From Catonia carolina (Eukaryota; Arthropoda; Insecta; Hemiptera; Achilidae): a stretch of 64,000 nucleotides of DNA. Made by a program: the position numbers and the translations under genes. The stretch spans positions 79,447,325 to 79,511,324 of the forward strand of contig JAQMRL010000002.1 in assembly GCA_035578175.1 (NCBI GenBank), given 5' to 3'. The notes under the pieces are model-generated. The model did no database searches. It was not told where the DNA came from and worked only from the letters and a program-made list of their open reading frames with translations. Positions 62,181 to 64,000 of the stretch are shown here, in pieces; positions within the stretch are counted from its first letter, which is position 1; every line of letters starts with the position of its first letter.

Positions 62181-62206
62181 GTCAGTTCAATTTATAATCA
62201 ATCTGT

Positions 62207-62549
62207 AGTCCAGCCTCTCTTAGTTTGCTCCTAATGTAAACAAATAATGACGTCACTGAACATGCGTATTATATCAAAATGTGTACACGCTGATTAAAAA
62301 GTAACAACAAAATACTTTTAAAAGTATTTAAATACAAAATACTTTTAAAAGTATTCTTCTAAATGAAATTGTTAGGCCTACATCATATCATGACTGATGT
62401 TTTTAGTACTTTAAGTAGTTATCATTTAAAACATAGTTAACTTAATAGGAATACAACATCCATAAAGTCGCAGACTCTAGCGTGCACCCTGTAGTAGGTG
62501 GCTTTTGTTTGTTGACAGTAGGAGGAGCAAACTAACAACGGCTGAATTG
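62207..62549 (+). mobile_element. MITE-A family (copy 4)
   Basis: 343 bp, flanked by TA, beginning 26 bp after the exon 12 donor site. Same palindromic core as the other copies. Confidence 0.85.
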
Positions 62550-62758
62550 TATTTATTTTACTCTAGTTATGATACTATAAAGATTTAATTTGTTTCAGTT
62601 TTTATTTTCATCTGAACTGCTACAGTTACTCGAGTCACGAGTTTGCCTTTGGTTTTAATGAGGGGAAAAGGGGGGAAACCATCAGTGCACATGCACAACT
62701 GCGTTGATATCAGTTCACCACCACAACAATGTAAACTATACCCAGATGACATACAGTA

Positions 62759-63671
62759 CGAGGGTCATTTGAAAAAATCGTGCAAAGTCAGATAGATGGC
62801 ACTACTGGCGCATATCGAGCATATGTTTAGTTAGTAGCATCTGTTGGAAAAACACATGTGTAGTTTCAGCTCGATCAGTCTATTTCTTTGTGTTTGACAT
62901 TCATTTTAATTGAGGAAGTCGAGTGATTTTCAAAAAATGGATGAAAAAGAATTTTGTGTTAAGTGTTGCAAGGACGGTTTGCAGCTGTTTCAGAAGAATT
63001 CACAGGACTTTAAGCGTCGTTTCGTCACTGTGGATGAAACATGGATACATCACTACACTCCTGAGACCAAAGAACAATCTAAACAATGGGTTATGAAGGG
63101 GGAATCTGCGCCAAAAAAGGCGAAGACGGTTCCTTCGGCCGGAAAGATTATGGCAACTGTCTTTTGGGATTCACAAGGAATAATCTTCATCGATTATCTG
63201 GAAAAGGGTAAAACTATTACAGGTGCATATTATTCATTGTTGTTGGACCGTTTGAAAACCGAGCTGCCAAATAAACACCCACGATTGCCCCACAAGAAAG
63301 TCCTTTTCCATCACGACAACGCATCAGCTCACAGCAGTTGTGGTCGCAAAATTAATGGAAATAGGGTTTCAACTCGTTTCACATCCCCCCTATTCTCCAG
63401 ACTTGGCTCCCTCGGACTACTATTTGTTTCCCAATTTGAAGAAATGGCTAGCGGGAAAAAGATTTTATTCAAACGAGGAGGTGATTACAGGAACGAATGG
63501 CTATTTTTCAGACTTGAACAAATCCTATTATTCGGAAGGGATCAACAAACTAGAGCAACGTTGGACGAAGTGAATAAGCCTAAAAGGAGACTATGTCGAA
63601 AAATAAAATAGGTTTACCCCTAACAATTAAGTAGTTTTTATTTTTGCACGAACTTTTTAAACGACCCTCGT
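62759..63671 (+). mobile_element. mariner, N-terminally deleted and frameshifted
   Basis: Flanked by TA; ends CGAGGGTCATTTGAAAAA and its inverse. The transposase begins within the linker (CCKDGLQLFQKNSQDFKRRF) and includes VTVDETWIHHYTPETKEQS, FHHDNASAHS, then in another frame HPPYSPDLAPSDYYLFP to the C-terminus. The frame shift lies near 63330. Confidence 0.88.
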
Positions 63672-63774
63672 ATATCATGAAACCTTGTCGACACCGGCTT
63701 GTAGTTGCACAGTCTGTAGAGCTCATCATAGGACCGGCCGGGCATGCGGCAGCGTAGTTCAAAAGTGAAATAGA

Positions 63775-64000
63775 TGGTTGGGGAAGTCTTCGCCGCTACC
63801 TCAAAGAGGAGAAGCCACTGGCAAGCGAAGGGGGAGGTCGTCTTTACCGCTGCATAAATGATTAGTAGCAGTCGCCGACGCAGCGAACACCTTTCACCGC
63901 TGCCTCCGAAGAGGAGCAGTCGCCGGTGAAGCGAAGCGGGGTCGTCTGTACCGCTGCCTCCGAAAGGAGCAGTCGGTGAAGCGAGGGGTAGGGAAGGGAG
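63775..64000 (+). repeat. GC-rich minisatellite, ~50-54 bp unit, runs off the window
   Basis: Four imperfect units share ACCGCTGCCTCCGAA, GAGGAGCAGTCGCCGG and GAAGCGAAG. The composition is clearly more GC-rich than the surrounding sequence. No coding assignment. Confidence 0.8.

Overview
This is a eukaryotic window, almost certainly from an insect with a large, transposon-swollen genome. The evidence is a widely spaced multi-exon animal gene, many mariner, hAT, pogo, Helitron-like and Copia elements, tRNA-derived SINEs, long introns and an AT-rich background. The mix of mobile elements suggests a hemipteran, but the sequence alone does not prove this.

Two host genes are recognisable, arranged head to head. 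On the minus strand (2510-7148) are two exons of a DIPK2A/DIPK2B-type divergent protein kinase-domain protein; its 3' exons are not found and probably lie left of the window. On the plus strand, starting 301 bp away, is the cis-Golgi golgin GM130 (GOLGA2). Twelve coding exons can be placed between 7450 and 62180 with consistent splice phases (871 codons plus one base). The last exon(s), expected to encode the GRASP65-binding C-terminus, lie beyond the window. The GM130 coding exons total about 2.6 kb; the rest of the 55 kb is intron filled with mobile DNA.

Layout: 1-2.5 kb, mariner debris and the missing 3' part of the DIPK2 gene; 2.5-7.15 kb, DIPK2 exons around a nested Tc1/mariner element; 7.15-7.45 kb, shared promoter; 7.45-31.9 kb, GM130 exons 1-8 with introns carrying Helitron-like repeats, SINEs, LINE and mariner copies; 32.9-37.3 kb, a full-length Copia retrotransposon with LTRs identical by eye; 37.7-42.9 kb, Tigger, mariner, foldback and DD41D elements; 42.9-46.0 kb, exons 9-10; 46-51.4 kb, a nested stack containing an intact pogo-type transposon; 53.8-54.2 kb, exon 11; 54.6-58.4 kb, a three-level nest and an intact mariner; 58.9-61.9 kb, CR1-like LINE and another Helitron-like copy; 62.0-62.2 kb, exon 12; 62.2-64 kb, MITE, mariner and a GC-rich minisatellite running off the end.

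The dominant repeat, called 'HLE' below, is a 0.9-1 kb non-coding element present in about 15 full or partial copies. It has 13-bp subterminal inverted repeats, a hairpin at each end and an internal (GT)n tract. This is the architecture of Helentron-associated elements (HINEs), which are not expected to duplicate their targets, yet three copies are flanked by long direct duplications of 57, 77 and about 150 bp. Mobile-element ends also lie within about 10-40 bp of six of the eleven GM130 splice acceptors. These two observations are the most unusual things in the window.
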